This document shows positions 43,506 to 54,602 of a DNA stretch of 60,000 bases, in pieces. A model generated the notes under the pieces. The model was not told the origin of the DNA and searched no databases. It saw only the letters and a list, made by a program, of their open reading frames with translations. This DNA comes from Liolophura sinensis (lineage: Eukaryota > Mollusca > Polyplacophora > Chitonida > Chitonidae). The stretch lies in NCBI RefSeq assembly GCF_032854445.1, contig NC_088301.1:8368281-8428280 (forward strand). The letters run 5' to 3'. The position numbers were made by a program, and so were the translations under genes. Positions within the stretch are counted from its first letter, which is position 1. The number at the start of each line of letters is the position of its first letter.

Positions 43506-45954
43506 GCCATATAGGCCTACTGAAGGATAAGTCAGATTATGCGCATTTGTTTAAACTCGATCGTTTGACGAGCTGATGTGGATCATAAGGCCAAACAGAC
43601 ACGCCTTGACATATAGCACGTGCTCTTCAGCGGTAGGTCAATATGGACGTCTGAGCGCACAATCCAAGTGTTTTTTCTCAGCGCCTGATCTGAACATTTC
43701 TTGCCCATATTTATTAAATGTCTTAAGACTTAAGTTAAAAATCCAAACTAATTTACCGCTGCAATATTTTGCTGTAGGAAGTTTATAGATCGGTGCCTTA
43801 GTAGAGAACGTTGACCAAACCAGAGTTTGGGGCAGATTCTTTCCTGATCTGAGTTTGGTTTACCTAAAGCAGTTGCAATTTGTGGCTTGAGTCTTAAGTT
43901 GCTTTATAGATATGAGCCTATAGGTATCTTACATAGCAATGGAACAAGGCCAAGTGAAAACAGTAAAAATGCCGATTCAATAATTGAAGGTAGAGATAAA
44001 CCTTCAGGATTATTGGTTAGTTCAACGAACTCATTGCGTCTCATAGTTCCTCAAAGTTACGTTTCAGGCCACGATCACAATGTGCAAATTGTGGTGCACA
44101 ATTCAGGAAAATCTATACCTGTGAAGCTTTAATCGATTTTGCCGAAACGTACGGTCATATTCTACTTGGCACGCCGAATTGCTACCGACGTAGTCGCGGA
44201 TTGCTAAACGCCGGTACACTTGCGTGCGTATCGTACCACAGGGGCATGAGGCGTCACTGCACATGTCACATAGAAGGTCAGTGGTGGGTTAGACCATTAA
44301 CCACAGCTCAGTCGTTCAGATAAACCCAGATAATTAGAAATATTAAATGGGTCCTGCATTTGGCGTGTACATAATTCGGCTTGTAGCATTTGTTATATCC
44401 TTTGTGTTATATGACGATTTCAGTCAAGGTCACACGTTATTACTGCAAAAACTTGTGTGTCAAGGTTATTCCATCAAACGCCTTCACTCCAAATTTCTTG
44501 AGTTTTAAAATGAGTATAATTCTCTTGTAAGTAAATATGGACAGAGCGTCCAGAATCTCTGGCAGCATGGGGCAGTATATTCACCGTGTTGAATTAGATC
44601 GACACGTTGGATATACGATCGGTTGCAATTAAAGCGCAACTGAAATACATAATATATTATTGAAAGCTGATATTCTTGACATGATACACGATTTGAATGT
44701 TGAACTCACTCTGTCGCGTAGACTATACCTTGCACCTTTCCTACATCATTGAAAACTGTAGAACATTTCCTTTACGATTCGATCCTACTTTCGTACTTTA
44801 TATACTTTCTTAGTTTCGGGGTGGTTGGTGCTTTACGTTGTTTATGGAATTGGCCTAGCGATTATTGATCCAGGACGTCCTTATTGGTTGATGGCTTGTA
44901 TACGAATGTCTCTTTCGACGCATAGGCTCAGAGAACTTTTGGATCAAGTTGATTATAAAACCAGAAACTACCGACGTACTTTAGTTTTCCAAACCCATAA
45001 TTCAGAGCACCGTCATATAAGTGAAATATTCTTATCATGTTTTCTTAGATATTTTTAGAGCATTTAATCAAAAGTCAACTGAAAATAAAATCATTAATCA
45101 ATAAGTTAATAAATAAATAAATTATTCTGCTGGTAGTTTATAAGTTATGGGTGACATACCATTTCTTGAATGTTTTATTAGCAATCACCGCGCGTCAACA
45201 ACATTCCAGCAGATATGCCACGGGGCATACCCACTAAGGTGTTTATGGTATTATGTCTTCCCCTTCTCCACGGCATTTCAGCTGAAAGTCACTACCAGCA
45301 CCACGTGCTAAGCTGTATTCGCGTCACCGTTAGATGGCCTATATACCCACGTTCTACTTCAAAAGTGTGCCATGTGGATCTCTAAGGTTTCTCTATCTCG
45401 GATTCTGTTTCCCATGAAAAATGGAATAATTTCCTTCAGAAACCTGGATATCTGTGAATTGAATATCAAGATTGTCCTTATCACTGGAGGGTATATTTTT
45501 GTCTGGTGGGGTCGCTGATAGAATGGCCCACTCACTGGTGAGCAGACAGATCTGAGCAAATAGATAACATCCAAGTGCTGAGTTGTCACCATATGGTGTC
45601 GAATTTCATGGGCTGTCCTCTCGGTTACCCACACAGTTTGAAATGCAAACACAATCGAAGCCCATCAAACGATCGTCTGAAACAGAACTAGACCGGGTGA
45701 TAAAGGCTCTATTTTTGTAGCGATATTGCAGACGTCAGTCATCTGCCTTTTTCTGGCATATAAACGATTGCCATTTCCTCTTGTTCTCCACAGCAGGACC
45801 TGATCAGATCACATGATTAACAGTTTTCCAATAATCACTTACAATTTGACCTGTGTGTGGCGTGTACGTAAACGCTCGTTATTACGCACAACAGATCGCC
45901 TTTTGTGATCTGGCAAGCAAAAGTTGTCTCACTGGAGATGCACGATTCTGTCCT
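43506..45954. other. No gene recognised (2.4 kb)
   Basis: An inverted repeat (accaaac...gtttggt) lies around 43812-43860. A faint SINE-A 3' string (caccgtcatataagtgaaat) lies at about 45008-45030, and (AATA)n at about 45108-45122. The frames 43887-44132 (+) and 45359-45652 (-) match nothing I know. Confidence 0.5.
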
Positions 45955-46625
45955 AGGTCGCAACTCAAACACATGACTGTTCTCAAGTGTGGTTTCACGA
46001 TTTTGTCCTTAGTCTGAGCTCAAACACTTGGACTGTTCTCAAGTGTGGTGTCACGATTTTATCCTTAGTCTGAGCTCAAACACAGGGCATTGCCCTTAAT
46101 CTGTGATCGAACACGCGAGACTGTTTTAGTGTGAGGTCATACACATGGGATTGTCCTTAGTGTGAAGTGAAACACATGGGGTTGTCCTTATTGTGAGCTG
46201 ACACACAGTAGATTATGCTTATTGTGAGCCGAAACACACGAGGCTGCCTTTAGTATAGATGATCCACAAGAAACTGTCCTTAGTGTGAGGAAAAACACAC
46301 CAGGCTGTCCTTAGTGTTAGCTGAAACACACAAAATTTTCCTTGGTGTGAGCTTAAACACAAGCAACTGTTCCTAGACCGAGCTGACACACGCAAGACTG
46401 TCCTTGGTGTGAGATGAAACACACAAAACTGCCTTTATTGTGAATAAAATACACGAAACTGCCCTTTGTGTGAATGAAACACACGAAACTGTCCTTAGAG
46501 TGAACTGATGCGCACGAGACTGTCCTTGGTGTGAGCTGAAATACACGAGACTGTCCTTAGTGTGAGCTGAAACACACGAGACTGTCCTTAGTGTGAGCTG
46601 GAACACACGAGACAGCGTTTATCGT
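45955..46625. repeat. 31-bp degenerate satellite, about 21 units
   Basis: Units of the type aacacacgagactgtcctta then gtgtgagctga recur every 31 bp (for example gagac at 46516, 46547 and 46578). Between 45955 and 46080 alternate units are more alike (a 62-bp dimer with ctgttctcaagtgtggt). Because 31 is not divisible by 3, the frame changes at each unit. The minus-strand frames at 46219-46422 and 46373-46606 are by-products. Confidence 0.9.
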
Positions 46626-47575
46626 GTGAGACGAGTCACGCGAGGTTGTCCCGCTGTGTGTGGTATGCAATTCGTTGTGGTGTCCCCTGCCTTCTGAGTC
46701 ACATCAGACTGTTTGATTTACAGAGGCTCTACCGGCGATCGGTTCATGGTTCATCTTAAATCAGATTCCTACATGTAATACATGTATTTATAGTGTTAAA
46801 AATCTTCAAAAATTTTGGATAGTTATAAAACGAGGTGGACATTTTATGAAAGTTGGGCTATTCTAAAATACCATGGAAAAATAGACTGGATTAGCGCTTA
46901 TTGATTACTTGCAAAACTATCCAGCGCAGTCTTTATAAAGTTTACTCGTCTGGAAGAAGCTTGTAGTTTTCTCTAGGACAAGAGCACTCGATAATCTGGA
47001 AATCCCGGGATGGTTCCGAAATCCAAAACACAGTTGTTTAGCTAAAACCACAGAAAATCGCACTGTACTGCAGCATTTGGGGATATAAACTGAAGCCTAT
47101 CAGAACTCCCTGCGTGTTATAATGCCAACTGGATTGTCCTGCATGAATTCATGTACACGTATGAGAATGTTTTTGTGTGAACTATACAATATGGGGAAAT
47201 ACCAGTTTGCTAAGTGTGTGTGCAAACACTATACAATATGGGGAAATACCAGGTTGCCAGGTGTGTCTCCGCAACACATTAATTTTTGTCCAGAGCTGTA
47301 TTTTAGAACTATGTGTTAGGTCCCTTGATCGTTTGTTCAGATAAAGTTCAGATCTCACGGCAGCCTGAGTGACTAATCATGTCGGAGAAAGGAATCCATC
47401 TCTGGTTAGTTTAGTTACTCCTTTTTTGACGATGTTTATCGCATGGATGGGGAAGGGCCGTCGTTTAGTCGGACACACTCTCTCCAAACACAAGTGACAC
47501 CATCGTTGTTTAAATAAAAAATAAACATTTGAGAAGGGACGAAACAGCAATGAAATAAGACTAATTTCGAATGCT
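46626..47575. other. No gene; 47-bp x2 repeat inside
   Basis: Two abutting copies of a 47-bp unit starting actatacaatatggggaaat stand at 47181-47227 and 47228-47274. Otherwise unrecognised. Confidence 0.6.
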
Positions 47576-47805
47576 TCGGTTGCCTAATGGTTAGAACGTC
47601 CGCCTCTTTAAGTCTGCAGACCTGGGGTCACACCAAAGATTGAAAAATGGTACTTGTTGCTGCTTAGCTCGGCGCTCAACACTAAGAAGCTAGAACAAGG
47701 AAACATGATTGGTCGGCCAGGTGTCAGTATAATGTGCCTGTGTGGGCTGTTTGGTGTCGGCAACACTTGGCGGTATGTCCTCTGCCACGAGACGAGAGAG
47801 TGTTT
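47576..47805 (+). mobile_element. SINE-B-related element (type 2) with tRNA-derived head, 3' part missing
   Basis: The head reads cggttgcctaatggttagaa cgtccgcctctttaagtctg, a tRNA-like start with an A-box-like tgcctaatggttagaacg, followed by a damaged B-box region (gacctggggtcacacc). The body has tggtacttgttgctgcttag ctcggcgctcaacactaaga and gtcagtataatgtgcctgtg. The common 3' end (ttgttaagtacgacg) is missing. Compare 51037-51292 and 27739-27948. Confidence 0.72.
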
Positions 47806-47839
47806 GTGCACAATTTACAGATATTTTATCATTTATCTT

Positions 47840-48170
47840 CTGTAATGACAGTGTGTTTTACAGATAAAAGTGCTGTCAGAACATTGCAGTTTTCTGTAGA
47901 TAATCACATGCAGTTACGCATATCGGCAGGCTGTTGTGCATGTACAACATACTGTGATGTTTTTCCGCAACCAGAGAGGTATAAATTTAGATGCAAATAC
48001 CAGTTAAATAGAGAGCAACATGCTGTACAGTTCCAGCCAACCGAGTGTACACAGGTGGATGGTATACGCCAATTCCGTAAACCTGCTTCGGCCACATGAA
48101 CTTGTATTTGTGTCGTATTTTTGTATAAATGAGTTCAGTAAATGTTTAGTACTTTTTCTTCACCGTAAAA
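47840..48170. repeat. Diverged interspersed repeat, copy 1
   Basis: Shares a colinear core of ~180 bp with 57840-58125: caacatgctgtacag/caacatgatgtgcgg, gatggtatacgccaattccg taaacctgc versus gatggtgtgccaattccat aaacctac, then cttgtatttgtgtcgtattt and tagtactttttcttcaccgt. The plus frame 47734-48099 (first codon not ATG at a plausible site) crosses it. The other copy has an indel and stop in the matching part, so coding is unlikely. Confidence 0.6.
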
Positions 48171-49927
48171 TACAGCCAGATGTACAGAAAGGTTAAGTTA
48201 AGAGAGAATTAACATGCAATTGGTTGTAAAAAAAATTTTTCTGGATATAAAGTCCTAAAAGTACCAGCTCGTGGCTTGGACAGTCGACCTTTGACCTTTA
48301 CGCATTCCTCTACCAATCGTGTTGGAGCTTCCGGCAAAGTGACCTCTCTTTCTCTTGCTATTTACTTAAACGTCAAGGAAGCTCCTGTGATGAGTTTTGT
48401 TATATGTAATGCCATATGTCAGATGCCTTTTTAATATATTTTCTCCCTCTATTTGGGGGCCAAAAGAATTTCAAAAGAAATTAGGTCAACGACTTGAGAC
48501 ACAACAGCTGCCAGATTTGTGAATGAGCGAGAGCGCTGCTGATCGATTCAGGCTTTTATACGACCGATGTTGAGCCGTGTTTTCGCAGGACTGAACCTGT
48601 GTTTAACGCGGATACGATGGGCAAATGCGGAAACCGTTAATACATTTATTTTAGTCGATGACCTTCGAAAGGAACTGCTATTTTGGCTGGTCTCTGGTTC
48701 CAACAGATGGCTTGCCCAAAGGAGACAGGAAATAGGCGGAAATCGGCTGATCTAAATAGTCTCTGTTCAGTCGAGGATTTCCACCCACACATATGGCATG
48801 CTTGGCAACTGGCCAGTACCATCCATTATGCCCCCTCAGAAATATGCTACCATTAAACCATAGAGGCCCTCTAGGCATAGTCTGACGTCTTAACGTTTTA
48901 GTAACAGGCATTTTGATATCTGACTTTATTGCAGAAGCAGTAGTGGAACCAATATTGCTACTTTTGCGGATTTAGAGCGTCCGATAAATTATGTAAATCA
49001 GTGCCATAATGTGTAATTTCTTGGTAACTGGCTTCCAAATTATCACTCTAACCTGGAATTACTTAAAAAAACACTTTATATTTTCGGTTTTAAATTAATT
49101 TCAAAGAGCCGACGTCACATCAACGTTCTTATAATACATTGTACGTCGATAAAACGGGTTTAAATTATACTGTAAGATTGAAACATCCATTCGTATGGCG
49201 TTAAACAACAATCAAATAAATAAATAATTTACTGTATGCCTGTCTATGTTTCGGCGACAAAATATGACATTTTCCGATGATGTTGGAGAAACTGCTCTGG
49301 TGCTAGACATGCAGACATTCACTCGGCTAAAATTAACGTACTCGACATCTGTCTGATGTGTGGTCTTTATAATCAAATGAAAATTACAATTGTCTGAGTA
49401 AAGAAAGGGAGAATGTGAGGCAAAGTATTATGAAGCAATAAACCAGTTTACCTGTTTAGGAAAACGGAACGATTAACGGTGATCAAACTTAAACCTTAGA
49501 CACATGTGTATATATAAACCCCGTGGAAAAAAACTAGAAATGTGAAGGTAACTATGAACTGGAAGCTTTTTCACTGTGATATTAAGTTCGCGGAAAAACA
49601 AAATGATATATCTGCAGTAACTCGGAAATGAAACTCTTGTTATTGCTTAACAGAAATTACTGAATCTCCAAGGACGTGGATAATGACGTTTATTGCGTTA
49701 AAGCGGGGAGTCTGCCCCTAAAACACTAAGTTTTAATCACGTTTTAATGGCTGCCTATATCTGAATTGCTCCAAGCATAATTCTTATGTTGACATGGGAG
49801 CATGGAGAACAACAACAACTCTCCTTGGCCATGTATCGACCGGACAAACCACCAGTATAACCAGCATACATTGGACTTAAATACGCCTTCTCGTTGGCCA
49901 AGGGTTGTGTAACACACATGTTACAAA
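48171..49927. other. No gene recognised
   Basis: A SINE-type 3' end (cgtatggcgttaaacaacaa tcaaataaataaata) lies at 49193-49228 without a recognisable body. The frames 48567-48755 (+) and 48678-48911 (-) overlap in opposite directions and match nothing. Confidence 0.55.
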
Positions 49928-50250
49928 CAAACGAATACACTTGCTTTACAAGCACAACTATACAGCAACAGTGATGTATTATAGACATAAACAAGCGAAT
50001 ACACCTGCTTTAAGAACAATACTACACAGAAATAATGATGTATTACAGAAATAACCAGCGAATACACTTGCTTTACGAACGCAACTATGCAGCAATAATG
50101 ATGCATTGCAGAAAAATAAACAAGCGAATACATTTGCTTTACAAAGACAACTGCACAACAATATTGATGCATTACAGAAATAAACAAGCGAATACACTTG
50201 CTTTACGAACACATCAATACAGCAATAATGATGTATTGCAGAAAAGAACG
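49928..50250. repeat. ~64-bp minisatellite, five units
   Basis: Units starting aagcgaatacacttgcttta and ending gatgtattacagaaataaac recur at spacings of 63-66 bp (gcgaat at 49995, 50058, 50124 and 50188; acgaat at 49931). A related longer unit (accgcttaggctgacttgtt) is doubled at about 50260 and 50337. The frames on both strands are by-products. Confidence 0.88.
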
Positions 50251-51036
50251 AAGGGTACACCGCTTAGGCTGACTTGTTTTGCGAACACAACAATACACTA
50301 ATAATGACATATTACAGAATAGAACAAGCGATTATACCGCTTAGGCTGACTTGTTTTAGGAAGGATATGTTCCCTATAGTCTCTAAACCGAACTATATCC
50401 ACCCACAGCGTAGCAGATTTAACATCATACATAAGGTATTACAAATGAATTCCCCTTCGCGACCACAGAGTTACATCACAAATTACTCGAATTTAGCGGA
50501 AAACGAAGTGTGGCTAGTTGTTGATTAGGCCTCCATCCTTCATCTTCACGATAGCATTTCCTTGACGAGTTTCGCCTCGTATTCTCGCGAATGGCGAGAT
50601 GTTACGTCATAGCTTGTTAAATAGCCCTGTGGACATTACGTAAAAGTCATAGCAAATTGCAATTAACGGCAATGTATCCACGGCATGGGATAATTAGGGA
50701 TCAATAAGGGAGAAAGCATCCAGCATACACAGCATACATGAGCCTATCGTATATAATTACAACTCTCAAACAGCCAGCATGTGTAAGACGGTTTGATCGC
50801 GTTAACATTTACAGTGACCAGAATTTGCACGTGTAGGCCCCTAACCACTTAGCTTGTCATCTGCTTCCAAACTGTCAAAATGCAGGGTAAATTATTAAAA
50901 CCATTTTCAGATTTACGCGACTGCCCACAGATGTTATTGAAGTTGTAATACATATATTTTGTAATACAATACGATTATAATAAATATCCAAGAGAAGAAA
51001 GTCCTGAGATCTGGAATAAAAGCTGGTCGGATCATG
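50251..51036. other. No gene recognised
   Basis: Apart from the doubled accgcttaggctgacttgtt word, unrecognised AT-rich DNA. Confidence 0.5.
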
Positions 51037-51292
51037 CCAAAAACTGTAAAAATGACACTTGTTGCTGTCTCGCTTGGCGCTCAGCACTGATAAATTAGAG
51101 CAAGGAATGGTTGGCCAAGTGTACGTGTAATGTAACGGGATCGGTGCCATGTCTGATGTCTACGGCATGATACTTCAGTGGCGGCATGGACCCGCGTTGC
51201 CACAAGAAGACACAGTATATGTACACACACATAATGACTGCTCGTCGTTACGTCTGAAAAATTGTTACGTACGACGTAAAGTATACATACAT
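51037..51292 (+). mobile_element. SINE-B-related element (type 2), body and 3' end
   Basis: Runs ccaaaaactgtaaaaatgac acttgttgctgtctcgcttg gcgctcagcactgataaatt, then gccatgtctgatgtctacgg, gatacttcagtggcggcatg, ccacaagaagacacagtata and the common SINE-B end ctgaaaaattgttacgtacg. The tRNA-derived head is missing. It is the fullest body of this type here. Confidence 0.78.
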
Positions 51293-53441
51293 AAGCACGA
51301 CCAAAATAAATATCCCACACATTAATGCATTTGATTAACACTGTAATATTAAATGTCCTAAATCTGGTTTAAACCCCTAAAGGCCCTGTGTGACCACACA
51401 TAAGGTCCTGGGTAACAGTTGTTGATCAATGGTGCTCTTGCTTGGAGTTCTCTGCATTTCACCAGTGCGTGGATACTACATGTATCACACGTGAAAGAGT
51501 TCATCAGCAACTCGCCCCAAAGATCGTTGGTTTTACTCTGGGTACTCCGATCTCCTCTTTGGATAAAATACGTTTTTATCGAAGAAGTGATATCCAGCAG
51601 TCAAATTCTGTTTGCTTATTTGGATTGTAAGTATTTCATGCCGTACGTAATCAAATATTAAATATGTAGGTAAAAAAACAGTTATGACGTTTTAGATTTA
51701 TGAGTAGGCAATCAGGCAATGGTCATGTTGGTCACCTGTCTCCTGTAACATATTTGAAGAAAAAACTGTATTATTGTTGCACTCACAACTCCACCTTTGA
51801 TGCAGATCGATGAAGACCACCCCCCACCCCCCCACCCCCACCCCGCCCCCTACACACACACCCATGAACTTAGCGATAACATTTACATAACTGAAAACAC
51901 GGGACCAAAGAGAATACATCAACTATAGATCTAAAGCCTCTCACGAGGATTGTTTTTATCTATTAGGGTACGTATTATTTATGACTGGCATAGGTGTAGT
52001 AAATAAATAATGAGGAATATGGATTTGCTTATCGGATTCAAAAAACACTGGGAGCCCCGTTGCTTTAGTGGAAGTGGCAAGCAGCTTTCGATGCGAGACA
52101 AAGCATTATGTACCAGTACAGCTTGTGTTCGCAAATGAAAGCGCATGCGAGATGCTCCCGGCACGTTGACTGGCCCAGAAAATGGCTGTCGTTGAAACCA
52201 AATGAATTAATTCTATCTAGGTTTGATAAAGGGAATTCGGCCACTCCGAACTGTATTGATTTGAGCTGAAGCCCGCACTGATGGGTGCGTGCGTGTGTGT
52301 ATGCGTTTACATTCGATTTCCCTCCCTCCCTCTCTCTCTCTCTTTCCTGCCCCCAGTCTCGTTGCCTCTCATTGGGCTACGTAGGGTTTTAGCCGACTGC
52401 CACCGCTTTAAACTGGACCACAACGATGTCGATGGATCGATGTCATTGTATGGAAAGGCTGGCTCGATGCTAGCACCCGTATCTAGAGCTGAGCATTGGC
52501 GTTCATCTCACATAGCCTTCGAACTCGCGTCGGTTTGCTGATGACAAAACCCACTTTTCCGTGTCCCGTCCAGCTTTTTGCGATTCTCGTCACAATTCAA
52601 CAAATTCAACGGATGTCACAGTTTTACAATTCAGTGGCAATTTGAAGCTGGCTCTTTGGAGCAGATTATGAATGATGTGTTGTGGGATGTGTGTTTTTCT
52701 TTTCTGGAGGATCTTACATGTAGGCTGATTACTACTGAGAGCTTTATTACACTACAGTGAAGTCAACTTGAATTTTTTCAGTATGAAATCTCGAGTCACA
52801 ACTTTTTTTTTATTCAGTTGAAATTTGGATTTGCTTCGTGGTCAAACTGATCTAGCCGGAAAGAAAATGACTTGGATTTTTGCTGCGACAAACCAGGCAA
52901 TCTGTGTATACCGCCCACGCGTTTCGTGAAATCGTTTGACAAAATACTGTGGTTGGACATCATAGCCTTGTAGTTGACAAGCTTTATATCTGAATCAAAT
53001 TATTTCCGATCCAGCGTATAAGTTTCTTAATCTTTGTGGTTGTTTTTTTTTTTGCTTGCTTCATACCAATCTGATTTTGTGCAGTGATATCTGGTCATCC
53101 ATTTTGTCTCTGGGACGCACATGAACGCTTCCAGTGGTATTACCCGCCATTGGTGCCGACTGTTACAGGCATCGGCCATTTTCAGCAGTGGCACTGCGCA
53201 CAATGATCGTACTGGGCAAAGGAGGTTTCCCGCCTGTTTCCGACAATCATATGAATCCGTTCTAGGCCATGATGCTGCGTTAAAACACACCTTTATCGGA
53301 AGCACTTCCTGTGTTCATTAGACAGCTTACTGTCCAAAGTTGGTGACTGTGATTGCCCGTAGGCGTAAACCTCGCCTGGTTGGGCAAACACATCTCTAGA
53401 GCGTTTACCGAGACAAACGGATTCGTGGAGATTTCTTTCCG
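51293..53441. other. No gene recognised; C-rich and CT/GT tracts
   Basis: At 51817-51863 a run of C3-C7 tracts (ccaccccccacccccccacc) forms a G-quadruplex candidate on the minus strand and ends in (AC)n. At 52284-52345 a GT-rich run is followed by (CT)n. Frames up to 92 codons occur, none recognisable. 53100-53440 has higher GC content and is discussed under findings. Confidence 0.55.
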
Positions 53442-53447
53442 ATGGCG

Positions 53448-54551
53448 GTGAGTATATAGATAAAAAGCCTCTTTCTAGTGATTATTTTCCTCGGTTTATT
53501 CTGGGAATTCCGTACGGTAGTCATTATGGAAAGAATCTATAACGTCCATATAACAGCCAATATTCACATAAAACCGGGTAATTTATTACTATGCTCTTCA
53601 GCTGTCCTGTGTTAGTCGATAGGTTGTCGGGCAGTAGTATGTATAACCAGTGGAACTGTTCAGGGTTCTCCATAGAAAGGGTAATAGATTTGGTGGAAGA
53701 TTACGGCTCGCCGATTGTTTACAAGGTTGTTGAATGAGGTTAGGAATCCGTGCGTCTTTCCCTTCTCCCAGTGCTTTAACACTAGGTTACGATTGTCACT
53801 TTGCATTTAATACAGCTGTCATTGCCATTCCTATCGTCTGAAATGTTTTAATACATGTAGTTTGTCCGTTTGCATTCCTTGACGGGATTTGATATAAGCA
53901 AAACATTTGTCAGTCAAAATAATTCAAATTAAAAGTAAATTGGTTGCATACATTTTGGAAAAATATATTCATGTGTTTAGTGCTGTAAATCTATAAGTCA
54001 TGACATCAGTGCTCCTATACACACACCATAGATTGAAGCAAAAACCCCAAAACAATGGCCATTTCCAATGATGCGCACATTCATGAAGTGTCCCTAGCTT
54101 GCTACATTTCCAATGCATTTAGTAACGCCTGTTTTGCGATGTATTACGACATAGCACACAATCATTCATGTATATACTAATTGGACTGCTCTTCGTAGCT
54201 CAGATATTTTGGATTTGACATCACGTAAGGGTTACCACATTCTTAATTAATTCTTCTCACATCCTGCTACATTATCTAGCTATCCAGCACATCAGCTGGG
54301 GATCATCATAACCTTTTAATCTAGGCGGCCTTTGCTGCCGTTAAGGTATCACCTGACGCTCTTGACCAGGGATAAAAAGATGTAAATGGTGATATCGGTC
54401 CAAGTAAAAATTTTTCTTACTCAGGAGGCTGTATGTAATACATATGTCCTTTTAACATTAACACTGCAACATTTTACAGTACAAAACTGTATTTGGACCT
54501 TAACTAAAGGAAAAAAATACCCCCTAGTCTGCTTGATTCATCTGTAGGATA
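53448..54551. other. No gene recognised
   Basis: AT-rich, short frames only, no repeats seen. Confidence 0.5.
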
Positions 54552-54602
54552 ATTGGGCTTTACGTCGTTTTCCACATGATTTCAGTCATGTCACGACGGT
54601 GC
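54552..54602 (-). mobile_element. SINE-type 3' end fragment
   Basis: ttgggctttacgtcgttttc cacatgatttcagtcatgtc acgacggt matches the layout of the SINE-B end (gggtttaacgtcgtacttaa, caatttttcagtcatatgac, gacgaag) but is clearly diverged, so it may belong to a sister family. No body was recognised. Confidence 0.45.
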
